The notes beneath the pieces were generated by a model, which worked only from the letters and a program-made list of their open reading frames with translations, had not been told where the DNA came from and made no database searches. DNA of 64,000 nucleotides from Blepharisma stoltei (lineage: Eukaryota; Ciliophora; Heterotrichea; Heterotrichida; Blepharismidae), in NCBI GenBank assembly GCA_914767885.1, contig CAJZBQ010000028.1, forward strand, positions 434,001-498,000. Direction: 5' to 3'. Below, piece after piece: positions 31,786 through 41,665 of the stretch (position 1 is the stretch's first letter; every line of letters starts with the position of its first letter). The position numbers and the translations under genes were made by a program.

Positions 31786-32360
31786 TTACTCCCCCCCCAT
31801 CCTTGATCGAACGACTCGCCATCGTTCGATCAAGGATGGGGGTTAAAAAAACATTTTTTTTGGGAAAAAAAATATATATATAAAATAAAATATATATATA
31901 AAATTTTTTTTATTTACTTTAAATAAGAGGGTTAAGAGTATTTAATAATTATTTTTTTACAGCAAAAAATTAATTAATTTCATAAAAATACCAATTTTTT
32001 ATATTTTAATTTATTAGTTACCCCTTTAAACTGTATAAATTTTAATTTGTTACTTATTAAATTAAAATTTGTTTTTAAAAATTTTAAAAAATCTCTATTT
32101 TATTAGATTATTGAGTTTTTAAGCCATGTTGATGACTAAATTACTTTGAATAGTTGATTCCGAAGCTTTCTATCGTCTCAAAAGTCTCTGAAAACAACTT
32201 CATTAGGTGCATCTTCCAAGCTTTTGATAACTATTATATTTTTATATATATAAAAATTGTCATGATATGAAAATCGTTCGATCAAGGATGGTGGTTAATT
32301 TCCCCAATTTTTAGGAATTTTTACAGTCAATCGTTCGATCAAGGATGGGGGGGGGAGTTA
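31786..32360. mobile_element. Second MITE family, same architecture, different terminal motif
   Basis: TTA duplications at 31786-31788 and 32358-32360 flank CTCCCCCCCC...GGGGGGGGGAG ends. As in the common MITE, the left end is a hairpin and the right end has two direct copies of a motif, but here the motif is ATCCTTGATCGAACG rather than TCCGTGAGTGAAC. The 569-nt element has a different AT-rich core and no reading frame. It is intergenic. Confidence 0.88.
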
Positions 32361-32536
32361 TTAAAAAATACTTCAGTGTGCTTTTTTTATACCATTGTCG
32401 CCCTTTATGCCTTATTTTTGAAAAAATGCTCCATAAAGCCTAAAGGAATTTAAAATTTCATTAAGTATCCATTATAAACAATTAGCACATAGCCATTTCT
32501 TTTAAATTTTCCACTAAATCATCAAAACCATATTAT

Positions 32537-33076
32537 ATGTTAATCTATCTTTCCCTTCTCATATTTCAAATTCCACAAGCCCAATCTGAGTGTAATCAAG
32601 TTTGCAGGCTGCTAAATGGCTCTCTAAATTGTTTGCACAACTCAAAAGACACAATTATAAAAACCCCAGAATCAATTCCAACCCACCCGAATCACATTAT
32701 ATGCAACACAGAGTGCGCTGAAAAATGCAAAAATCTGGCAGATAATGTCCTGATATCTTGTCTGGACTCCTGCGGATGTGGAAATCAGGGCACTGAAACT
32801 GATCTCTGCATACCCAAATGTTTGCATTTTTGCGAAGGTTTAAACTCAACCGACAACTGTTTCGATTTCTGCGCTGAGAATTTCTGTGTCCGGCCAATTG
32901 CTGCGTATTATGAAGAGGAGGAGGCAGATTGGCAAATATGAGTCATTATTGCAGCAGTTATCATCGGGGTCTGGATTTTCTGATTTGTTTATATGAGGAC
33001 CTGTAGGAAGAATAGGTGCTGCTGTGGATATCAGGAAAGAAGAGAGTCATTAGCAGATTACATACCCTTGAGATAA
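32537..33076 (+). CDS. Cys-rich type I membrane protein
   Basis: 179 residues with two UGA Trp codons in the membrane region. The N terminus MLIYLSLLIFQIPQAQS is a classic signal peptide. The ectodomain has about 20 Cys in C-x(3)-C and C-x-C groupings (SECNQVCRLL, CNTECAEKCKN, CGCGNQG). A single membrane segment (VIIAAVIIGVWIFWFVY) is followed by a short cytosolic tail with CCCGYQERRESLADY. A surface receptor or a variable-surface-type protein is plausible; I do not recognise the family. Confidence 0.75.
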
Positions 33077-33480
33077 TTACCCCTACTTATTAATATTTTA
33101 TAATCATTATTTTATGAAGCTCAATAGCGAATTTACCTTAATTTTTATTGTTATTAGATTCATTGAGTTTTTGGTACCAGGATTTCAATATATGGGCTAT
33201 TTGTGGTGTATTTACCTGAAATTGTGTATAGGAATTGCCCCACACCGGGAATCGAAACCCACGTGTGGGCCATTTTTGGTGCGTGTAAGTCGATGTTGGC
33301 CACATACCAAAAATGGCCCCACACGTGGGTTCAATTCCCTGTGTGGGGCCATTTTTGAATTGCCCGAGGATGGCGCAAGATAGCGCCATCCTCGGGCAAT
33401 TACTATATCATTAATTAGAATTATTGGTTTTCTCTCCATTAATAGCATATCTTCAACTGCAATATAAGCCAGAATTATAA
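33077..33480. other. Intergenic region holding a palindromic element
   Basis: Contains the inverted-repeat element described separately (33227-33407), with AT-rich flanks and no gene. Confidence 0.5.
33227..33407. mobile_element. Compound palindromic element with tRNA T-arm-like motifs
   Basis: TATAGGAATTGCCC and its inverted partner at 33394-33407 bound the element. Inside are two further inverted repeats: CCCACGTGTGGG with CCATTTTTGGT arms, and GAGGATGGCGC / GCGCCATCCTC. Each arm carries a GGGAATCGAAACCC- or GGGTTCAATTCCC-like sequence, which resembles a tRNA B box on opposite strands. It is intergenic, TA-bounded and AT-poor compared with the surroundings. Confidence 0.7.
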
Positions 33481-36400
33481 ATGAACTGCTTGAAACTGTG
33501 TCGACTTTTTTCTAACTCCCCCCCCCCCCTCCGTGAGCGAACAAAAAAATTTTGTTCGCTCACGGAGGGGGGTTAATTTTTTTTTTTAAAAAAAATTTAT
33601 ATATAAATTTTATATAAAAAATATTTTTTTCGAAATTTAAAAAAATCCTAATTTGCAAAAATTGGGAAGCAAATATTAATTTAATTTGCAAAATTTATGT
33701 TTTAAAACGCAATTTGTTTAAAATTAAACAGAATTAGCTCTAGATTTCATTATACTAATTATCACTTATATATCAAAATTTTTTTCCATTAAAAATTTTT
33801 TCTATTAAAAAAATTTTTGTTCACTCACGGAGGGTGGGTTTTTGGTCAAAAAATGGCGATTTTTCTAATGGTTTTGTTCGCTCACGGAGGGGGGGGGGGA
33901 GTAAGGCACACAAACTTGCTGAGCCGATTGAGAACATTAAGTCAATGATTTTCACTATTGCAAACGATAGACCAGGCCAGCTTAAAGACGCGCTTGAAGC
34001 CTTTGCAGCATATAACGTCAATATCTCTCACATCGCATCCAAGCCTGCTGAAATCCTTGACTTCAGAAAAGGCTATGATTTCAAGGTTGATATAGAAGTG
34101 AGTGATGAGGCCAAACTGAAAAGGGTGCTCAAACATCTAGACAAACTTGGATTTAAAACGACAATACTCAACAGCAAACAAGTCCCTTGGTTTCCTAGGT
34201 CTTTTGAAGACCTGGATAGTCTAGATCAAGCCTGCATGGCAGCTGGTGCCGAATTAGAAAGCACGCATCCAGGCTTTAACGATCAAACTTATAGACAGCG
34301 AAGAGCTGAAATAGCAAAAGTTGCAATGGGATATAAGCTTATTCCCCTCTGTGAGCTAGCAAAATGCATTTGCTCGTTAATTTTTTCTACTAATCTAAAT
34401 ATAGAAATTTAAAGGAGAAATGTTATAATTTATAATTAGTGAGGTTAAGTTATAATATAGCTCGAAACCCATTTATATCGCTAAAACAATACTTTAAGAG
34501 ATAAAGTATCGATCCTACAAGCCAAAATAGCAATAAAAATTACGATTACAGAAAAAAATTGACAAATTTTATCAATAGATAGTTTTGTCAATCCGAGCAT
34601 TAACTTACCATGAAAAAAAAATTTCTAATTTTTACTCTGGCTTTTCAGATCTCTATTTCATTTCTTTATGTATATGCATTTTATATACTAAAACATTTTT
34701 ATATTTAAAATTTTTATATTAAAAGATTTTGCTCCTTCAGGTGAGGCTAAATTTCAAAAAATTTGGATTTTTCAATAGTTTTACTTCTTAAGAAGGGGTT
34801 TAGCGACCCAAAAGTCCCAATTGTGCATTATACTGATCAAGAAATCGAAACCTGGCAGACTGCATATAGAGCTTTGGATCCTTTGCACAAAGCCCATGCT
34901 TGCGATGAGTATAACACAGCTGTTGAAGAATTCAGAAAGCACTGTAACTTCCGAGAAGACAATATTCCTCAGCTGCAAGAGATAAATGAATATTTAATCC
35001 CTAAAACAGGATTTAGACTGAAGCCAATAACTGGCTTATTGACCCAGAGAGATTTTCTTAACTTTTTAGCATTTAGAGTCTTCGCTTCAACTCAATATAT
35101 AAGACACCACTCAGTGCCTTTTTATACCCCAGAACCTGATATCATTCACGAACTGATAGGGCATGCTCCATTATTTGCAGACCCAGACTTCGCTGATTTC
35201 TCTCAAGAAATTGGCCTAGTTTTACTGTATAATTAGATATGACATCTCGGCTTGGACATGGCGAGAGGGTCATACAGTCTCGAGGACATATTTAATTATA
35301 TCAGGCAAGATTCTGAAACCCAGAACTGACAGCTATCCTATGTAAGCAACTCCAGTGGTGTGTGGAGTCTAGGCTTCGTCCGGATTTTAACTCGTGGAAA
35401 AGGGTGGGCTCAGAGTTGGTAAGGGGAAGCTACAGGCATGGTTAGGCAAATCGGACAACTCCTAGGGGCCACACCCTGGGCTTTAAGTTTTCTTTTAGCC
35501 GAGAGTCATCCAGAAATTCCATTTTTTTGAGCTTTCTGAGTAGACAACTCACATGCAGGGAATAAAATAGTTCATTCATGAGCTCTTAGGGTTTTAGCAT
35601 CACCTCAAAGTGTACAGCTATGATCAAAGCAGGCTGGTCAGCGGTCTGTGAGCCCTTATATGCCAGGAAGGAGAAATCTACGGAATGAGGTGATCCCGTA
35701 GCGGAAGTAAAAAGTTTATAACTCCCCCCCCCCCTCCGTGAGCGAACAAAAAATTTTTGTTCGCTCACGGAGGGGGGTTAAATTTTTTATTTTTTAAAAA
35801 AAAATTATATATAAATTTTTAATTGTAAAATAATATTTTTTTATAAGTTGAAAATTATTTTAAAAATATTATGGGGGGAGAGTAAGGGAATTTCCCAAAA
35901 AAAAAAGAATACCATTTGATTAAAGGTAAAACACAGCTTAATTTTTCAATAATTTAATAATCAATAAACCTATTAGTAATAAATATATGCATTCAGTTAA
36001 AATATTTTATATATTTTCTTATTTAATATAATAAGCAAATTCTCTATAAATCATAATAAAAATGTACAAAGGGAAAAGAAAGTACATTGAAATTTGGCAG
36101 AAAGTTGAAATTGCTGAATTTTACATTCATCACAAAATGAGATGAGCATGAGAGATGTTGCTGCAAAGTTTCATGTCAACTCCTTTAGCTCGATTTCCGA
36201 ATGGGTGAATAAGCTTGATGAGTTGAAGAAATCAGTAAAATCTGATAAAAAATTAAAATTAGAAAGCTTCACTCAATTTCCAGAGCTAGAGAAAGAACTA
36301 GTTCATTGGTTTACTGCAATCCGTGAGCAAGGTATTCAGGTTCTCAGATCAACGATTTGAGGAGAAAGCAAAAAGTTTGGCGGCAGAAATGGGATTGGCG

Positions 36401-37964
36401 CGATTCGGCTGTGGAGATAAATGGTGGCAAGGATTTAGGACCAGAAATAATTTATCTTTCAGAAAAATCAATGCCTCAAGCATTAAGCCAATCGAAAAAG
36501 AGGCAGAACTTGTCAGGCAATACCTAGATGATTTAGCGTCATTGCTTCCTCAATTCGTTCCATCTAACATTTACAATTTCGATGAAACGAGATTTGATTG
36601 AGATGTAAAAAGCAAGTTCACTTATGATTTCAAGGGAACTCAACGAAATTCTAGGCGTTCAATCAGCTAAAATGAACCATTTTATCACTGTTATGCTTAT
36701 GATTAGAGCTGATGGAGAAAAAATGCCTGCTTTGCTCATTTTTCAAGAGAAAAATGGCCAGATCCCGAACCTTGTAAGAGAAAGACTGAATATTCCAGAA
36801 AATGTCATCATAAAATCAAATAAATCTGGCTACATTTCTGACCAGATTCTTAATGACTACCTCAGAACAATATTGAGACGAGAAAACCAACTGCTGATTT
36901 ATGATCAGGCTGGAAGTCATAAAACTATCATGATTTCTAATGCAATTTCAGATTTAGATGCAACCAAAATTGTGATCCCTGGAGGGTGCACAAAGTATTT
37001 GCAACCACTTGACGCACTGGTAATTGCAAATTTCAAATCAAAAACAACAGATTTCAGAATCAAATTCCAAACAGAGCAGATTGAAAGAAGATCGAAAAGA
37101 ACTGGAAAACCTCAAAGCTCTTGATCGCCAGCAACTGATAAACATTGCTTCAAAGGCGTGAGATGCTGTAAGCCCTCAACTTGTCAGAAAATCATTTGAG
37201 TTGACGGGTTCTTATGGCGTTAATCATCCAAAGATTTTCAGCCATCAAGTTAATATGAAGAAGTTAATTATCTAATCGATTTCTTCTATTCATTTTTTTG
37301 TCTTAAATTTAAAATTGTTAAATTCAAACCTTTTCACTTATGGTATTCTTTTTTTTAACCCTTTGAATAATATATCAAACAAACTTAATAATTATTTTTC
37401 AATATTATCCTCTTTATTTGTATTAAATATAGATATAATAAACTATATATAAAATTATATGTAAAAAAATTTTTTGTTCGCTCACGGAGGGTGGGTTTTT
37501 GACCAAAAAATAGGGATTTTTCTAATGGTTTTGTTCGCTCACGGAGGGGGGGGGAGTAAGCAATTAATGTTAATAGCCTAGCTTCACTTGGAGTCAGTGA
37601 TGAAGAAATCGCTAAACTCGGGACTTGCTATTGGTATTCTGTAGAATTTGGCATAATTAAAAAGAAAAACGGAGAAAGAAAAGTGTATGGAGCTGGAATT
37701 TTAAGCTCAGTTGATGAGATTAAAAATGCAGTCTCTGATAAACCTGAGATCAGGTTTTTTGAGCCTCTTAAAGCAGCTCACGTTCCATTTCCAATCACCT
37801 CTCTGCAGCCACTTTACTATTGGTCGAACAGCTTTGAAGAAGCTAAGATGGAAATGGAAGATTATGCTTGGAAAGTGCCAAGAGATGTTTCAGTTTCTTA
37901 TGATAAGTTTGACCATACGATAAAGGTGCACCAAGACATTACCATGAAGAAGTATGCTAGCTAA
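33481..37964 (+). CDS. Aromatic amino acid hydroxylase (phenylalanine hydroxylase-like), split by three IESs
   Basis: 423 residues after loss of 389, 461 and 2362 nt. An N-terminal ACT regulatory domain (IANDRPGQLKDALEAFAAY) is followed by the catalytic domain: VAMGYK..., QYIRHHSVPFYTPEPD, the two iron-ligand His in HELIGHAPLFADPDFADFSQE, and the third ligand Glu in YWYSVEFGII. All three iron ligands and the pterin-site motifs are present. The enzyme hydroxylates Phe (possibly Tyr or Trp) using tetrahydrobiopterin; the substrate cannot be told apart with confidence. All three joins restore family sequence, notably SQEIGL|ASLGVSD across the 2.4-kb insert. Confidence 0.93.
33513..33904. mobile_element. 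Full-length pogo-type MITE (IES) near the hydroxylase start
   Basis: TAA duplications at 33513-33515 and 33902-33904 flank the full family structure (GTGAGCGAAC variant), with the left hairpin, AT-rich core with GAATTAGCTCTAGATTTCAT and right direct repeats. Removal of 389 nt joins LCRLFS to KAHKLAEP. Confidence 0.93.
34340..34802. mobile_element. Decayed pogo-type MITE (IES, 461 nt) in the hydroxylase gene
   Basis: The left end TTATTCCCCTCTGTGAGC and right end GGATTTTTCAATAGTTTTAC..GAAGGGGTTTA keep recognisable, worn family termini. TA at 34340 and 34801; collapse gives VAMGYKLSDPKVPIVHY, as in phenylalanine hydroxylases. The interior has no clear family core and may have taken up another insert. 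Confidence 0.78.
35219..35718. mobile_element. GC-rich block, possible retroelement remnant
   Basis: About 500 nt, clearly GC-richer than the window, no open frame and no TIR. Short sequence in common with the 15730-16235 insertion, in the same order: a CTCAAA..AGCTRT patch, then a CAGGC-type patch, then CTTATATRCCAGGRAGG. The relation is weak and needs an alignment. Confidence 0.45.
35719..37559 (+). mobile_element. Pogo-family DNA transposon with MITE-type ends
   Basis: TAA duplications at 35719-35721 and 37557-37559. The ends carry the same GTGAGCGAAC hairpin (left) and direct repeats with GTGGGTTTTTGACCAAAAAA spacer (right) as the MITEs, and the interior encodes a pogo-type transposase. 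A short inner GGGGGGAGAG|TAAGG at about 35873-35886 looks like an extra MITE end, so the left arm may itself be a deleted MITE fused to the transposon. Confidence 0.82.
36061..37275 (+). pseudogene. Decayed pogo transposase
   Basis: The domain order is N-terminal HTH (KYIEIWQKVEIAEFY..MRDVAAKFHV..SSISEW), CENPB-type DNA-binding region (KAKSLAAEMGLARFGCGDKW) and the DDE catalytic core: IYNFDETRF, LLIYDQAGSHKT and KYLQPLDALV supply the three acidic residues. The frame is broken by a 5-nt tandem duplication (ATGAG twice at 36137-36146), a shift near 36640-36660 and another near 37075-37100. A segment at 36332-36347 could be a 16-nt intron instead of a fourth break. The C-terminal part (LINIASKAWDAVSPQLVRKSF) is recognisable. 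UGA is read as Trp here too. It is unlikely to be active. Confidence 0.85.
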
Positions 37965-38076
37965 AATAAATATACCATTATTTATACGAGAATAAAAATC
38001 AATATATCTTAGCCTATTGGCATAATAATTAAAATATTATTCGAGTCAAAATTATTGTTTACTTATAAACTGTAAG

Positions 38077-39567
38077 CTAAAGCCAAGGTTTGCATTCTGA
38101 TAATTCTCCGCTTATATTGAAAGATTTTTTATAGAAATTCATATCTTGATGATAAGCTCCAGGACCTATTTCATCTGATGTACCTCTAGGCAACGTATAG
38201 TTTGCATACGAAGAAAATCGTTTTTCTGTATATTTATAAATTTTTGGCTTCTTATTATGAAAATCTTTATGATATTGTCCTGGCCCAGGACTTAAGTCTC
38301 TCCTATCTTGAAATCTAGGGCTTGAGCTATCAAATTTAAGCTCAGAATCATCTGCTCGCGTTTTCTTTACTTTTCAAGGCTGATGCCCAATATAAAATTC
38401 AGTAGAAATCTGTTCGCCACTGCATACCATATCTTTATCAAATCTTTGGGTATTGGATACAAGACTTGATAGCCCAGTCTTCATTTGATTATCAGCTTTA
38501 TTTTCATATGACCCAGGCCCTGGAATAATAGCTGGCTTTTTTTCTTTAAATCTTGGAGACTTTATTCCAAAGGGATACAGATTTTCTTCATAATGACTAA
38601 AGCTAGAAAGTTCATACAGCCCAGGGCCTGGAACATATTCATTTGATGAGAGCTTAAAAACCCTTTTTTCAGTCGCATTAAAGCTTGGCCTATCATGCTC
38701 TTTTTTCTGCAAAAGAAGTTTTTTTCGTAATAGATCATTTTTGTGAGACTTTTCATAGTCATAAATTCCTACAGGTGGAGAGATATTTTCATATGCATAA
38801 GGTCTATGTGGGTCATTTGAAAGCATCACATCTCTCTCCGTTGTGCTTCCAAAGCCTTCAGCTAATGCTTTTGTTTGCTTTCCTGGCAATTGTGGACGAT
38901 AAGTTCCAGGCCCAGGATTTTCTGATTTCTCAATACTTTTTCTTTTGACTTTTGACTTAAAAGTTCATGAGAGTTTTTTATTACTTTTTTGAGGGGAATC
39001 GTTATTATATTGTCCAGGGCCAGGAATTTCAGTATTGCTTGTAAATATTTCAGGTCTTGTGCTTTTATAGGCAGAAAAATCAGTTGTACGGGTTGATGGT
39101 TTTGTTTTGGAATATCTCGGATTATAGCTGAAGGGGCCGATTTCTTGATTTGGGGTCATTTTGGCAGGTATTGAAACTGGGCTTGGCTCTAAAATCAACG
39201 AAAGTGGCTTATGATTTTGTCTTCCCTTGTATGAAACTTTATGTTTTTCTTCAATTGCATAGCTTCCAGGTCCTGGATTTTCTTTAATTCCATCTTCATT
39301 AGGAAATTGGATCTCTCTTGGAATAGCAGAAAATGTGGTTACCCTGCTCTTCCTCATTTGTTTTACTTTTTCATCATGTATATAAGATCCTGGCCCAGGA
39401 TCGTTTTTCTTAGATAATGGAACGCTCAAAGATCTCATCTCGCTGCTCTTGAAAGGTGCTGTACATTGCCGTGATTTTTTTGGTGTCAATACTTCATAAG
39501 CCCCTGGTCCTACTTTTGCAGGAGTTGGAATAACTCAATATTCAGTTTTTCGATTGAATTGACTCAT
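38077..39567 (-). CDS. Sperm-tail PG-rich repeat (SHIPPO/STPG) protein
   Basis: 496 residues, one frame with three UGA Trp codons and no inserts. At least ten repeats centred on P-G-P-G-x-Y (GPGSYIHD, NPGPGSYAI, IPGPGQYNND, NPGPGTYRP, VPGPGLYEL, IPGPGSYEN, SPGPGQYHKD, IGPGAYHQD) spaced roughly 40 residues apart. Such proteins bind inside axonemal doublet microtubules or other stable microtubules; in a heterotrich a ciliary or cortical role is likely. It starts MSQFNRKTEYW, where the Trp is UGA, and ends at TAG 38079-38077. Confidence 0.9.
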
Positions 39568-39711
39568 TTTAATAACTGAATAAACTTTTCATTTATCATT
39601 AACAAATATAATTATTTTTAAGGATTTGAACAAGCTTAAAATATTAATTGTTATATGCTTTATAAGCAATAAGAAATTATAAGGAAACATTTTTAATTAG
39701 ACAATTTCATA

Positions 39712-40884
39712 ATGGAAAGTCCTGATTCACATCGCAGCTCAATCTGCAGTGATTCTTCCTACATGCCAAGCGGTACTCCTTCTATGTCAAATTCTCACTC
39801 TTTTGCAAGTGATGCTATGAGTTCTGATGGAAGTCGCCCGAACTCAGGCTTTCACCTCAATAAAATCATCAATTCTGCAGAAGTCCAACGAGCCCTAGCT
39901 AAGCTGGCAAATCTTCGCGACAAATACGAGCACGAGCGCATTGCAACCTCTTCAGAATACGCATCTGTGCAGCTTCTCCATTCCCAAGTCAATACAAAAC
40001 TTCAGCAGTACAATAAAAAAAAGCTGTCTTATAAGAAAGAAATTGAATTACTAACTCCCCCCCCTCCGTGAATGAAAAACACCATTAGAAAATCCCTATT
40101 TTTTGCCCAAAAACCCACCCTCCATGAGTGAACAAAAATTTTTTTTAATAGAAATTTTTTTTTATGAAAAAAGAAATTGATATATAAGTGATAATTAGTA
40201 TAATGAAATCTCGAGCTAATTCTGTTTAATTTTAAACGAATTGCGTTTTAAAAAATAAATTTAATAAATTAAATCAATATTTGCTTTCCAATTTTTTGCA
40301 AATTAGGATGTTTTTTAAAAATTCGAAAAAAAAAAATTTTCTATAAAATTTCTATATAAATTTTTTAAAAAAAAAAAAATTAACCTCCCTCCGTGAGTGA
40401 ACAAAATTTTTTTGTTCACTCACGGAGGGGGGGGGGAGTAAACACTGAAAATGCTGAGCTGGAAACTGAAACTGAAGCCTTATTAGCTGAAATTGAAAAA
40501 ATTGAGCTGGAAATCCAATATAATTCGATAAAAAAACAATCAATAAAAGAAGAAATAAGAGACATGCTGTCATCCTCAGATAGAAAAGAAATTGAAAAAT
40601 TAAAAGATGATATAAAAAACTTAGAAATGCAGATAAAAGAATTAGAAACTTCAGATAGCCTGGTAGCTCCTAATGATTCAATTGCAGAACTGAATTTAGC
40701 AGAAGAGGAGCAGCTAAAATCAACAATTTCTCAGCTAAAAAATCAAATAGATGAAGCTAGCCAGGAGCAAAAAATATTATCAAGAAAAATTGAAGAATCA
40801 AAGGCCAAAGAAGAAATTTTAAATGCGAAACTTTCGGTACTGACGTCCCAGGTTCTTGGAAACCGACCAAGTTTAATGAAATAA
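39712..40884 (+). CDS. Coiled-coil protein, split by a MITE
   Basis: 261 residues after loss of the 387-nt MITE. A Ser-rich N terminus (SSICSDSSYMPSGTPSMSNS) precedes a long coiled coil; the MITE lies within the coil and the join IELL|NTENAELE keeps the heptads. No domain recognised. Its stop is 18 bp from the next gene's start on the same strand. Confidence 0.8.
40052..40441. mobile_element. Full-length pogo-type MITE (IES), reverse orientation
   Basis: TAA duplications at 40052-40054 and 40439-40441. The element is reversed relative to those at 1246 and 33513: the direct repeats are on the left and the hairpin on the right, with the core read as GAAATCTCGAGCTAATTC. Removal keeps the coiled-coil frame. 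Confidence 0.92.
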
Positions 40885-40902
40885 TTTTGTAATTTTTTTA
40901 AT

Positions 40903-41559
40903 ATGGGAAATTTCTGCGCAAGAAGTGATGCTGATGACTCTGTGACTCGTCCAAAATTTAACATAGGCAAAGATTACCGCGAGATAGAAGGTCAAGCTTC
41001 AGGTGAAGGGATTAAAAAAACGATCGCTTGAAAAGCCTCTATTACCCGTCCTCAACTTAATTCAAAGCGAGAAGAATTCTGAAGAACAAGGACTACAGGG
41101 AGAAGGAGCACCTGGCTTGCTATAAAAAGTGCTGTAGAAGCAGATCACGCCACAGCTGCTGTTCTGCTACAAATGGCTGGGATTACGTGCAGAGATGGCT
41201 GCATTACTGTCTGTGAAGACGCTAATGGAAATATCTACGATATCCCTCCTTTTATAATAAATGACCCTGTCGCCTTTGTGAATGAAAAGAAACACCGGGT
41301 AAACAGGCCCACAATTGTCGAGCATGAACTTTTAAAACTGAAACTGAGAAGACCTGGGAAAGCTCAGGATGTAGAAATAGAAATTGAAAGCCAAAACCTT
41401 GTGAGTCTACTTAAAGAGGAATACTCAAAAAAAGAAGGAATCCCAGCTGCAGATGTTAGAGTCTTTTTCGGAGGAAAAGAGCTAAAAGACGAGAACACTT
41501 TGCTGAGTTATTATATAACCAACGACATGGTTTTGATGGTCTTTTTAAAGCAAAGTTAA
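40903..41559 (+). CDS. Ubiquitin-domain protein, UBTD-like
   Basis: 218 residues with two UGA Trp codons. The MGNFC start fits N-myristoylation, as in UBTD proteins. The middle has the family's helical block (RPQLNSKREEFWRTRTTGR..TWLAIKSAV) and the C terminus is a ubiquitin-like fold (DVEIEIESQNLVSLLKEEY...DVRVFFGGKELKDENTLLSYY). UBTD1/2 proteins act as adaptors in ubiquitin signalling. The Trp after EEF is conserved and UGA-coded. No insert. Confidence 0.88.
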
Positions 41560-41665
41560 GCATTTTATCATTATTTACGTTTTTTTCTTGAAGAACATCT
41601 TTTTTATTGATGAAGATTTTTTAATCCGTCTGCTCATGAATTTGTAGAGTATCATACTATAAGGA

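Larger units (their letters stand above)
35217..37580. mobile_element. Composite 2.36-kb IES with GC-rich block and pogo transposon
   Basis: CCTAG is shared by both junctions (TA at 35217 and 37579); collapse restores SQEIGLASLGVSD. The left part (about 35219-35718) is GC-rich sequence without a frame; the right part is a pogo element with MITE-type ends. The arrangement suggests nested insertion into an older IES. Confidence 0.85.

Noticed and set aside
33231..33360. A tRNA gene
   Set aside because: Only T-arm-like halves are present within inverted repeats; no cloverleaf, anticodon arm or A box could be formed.
36061..37275. An intact, active pogo transposase
   Set aside because: At least three frame breaks remain even with UGA as Trp and one possible 16-nt intron.
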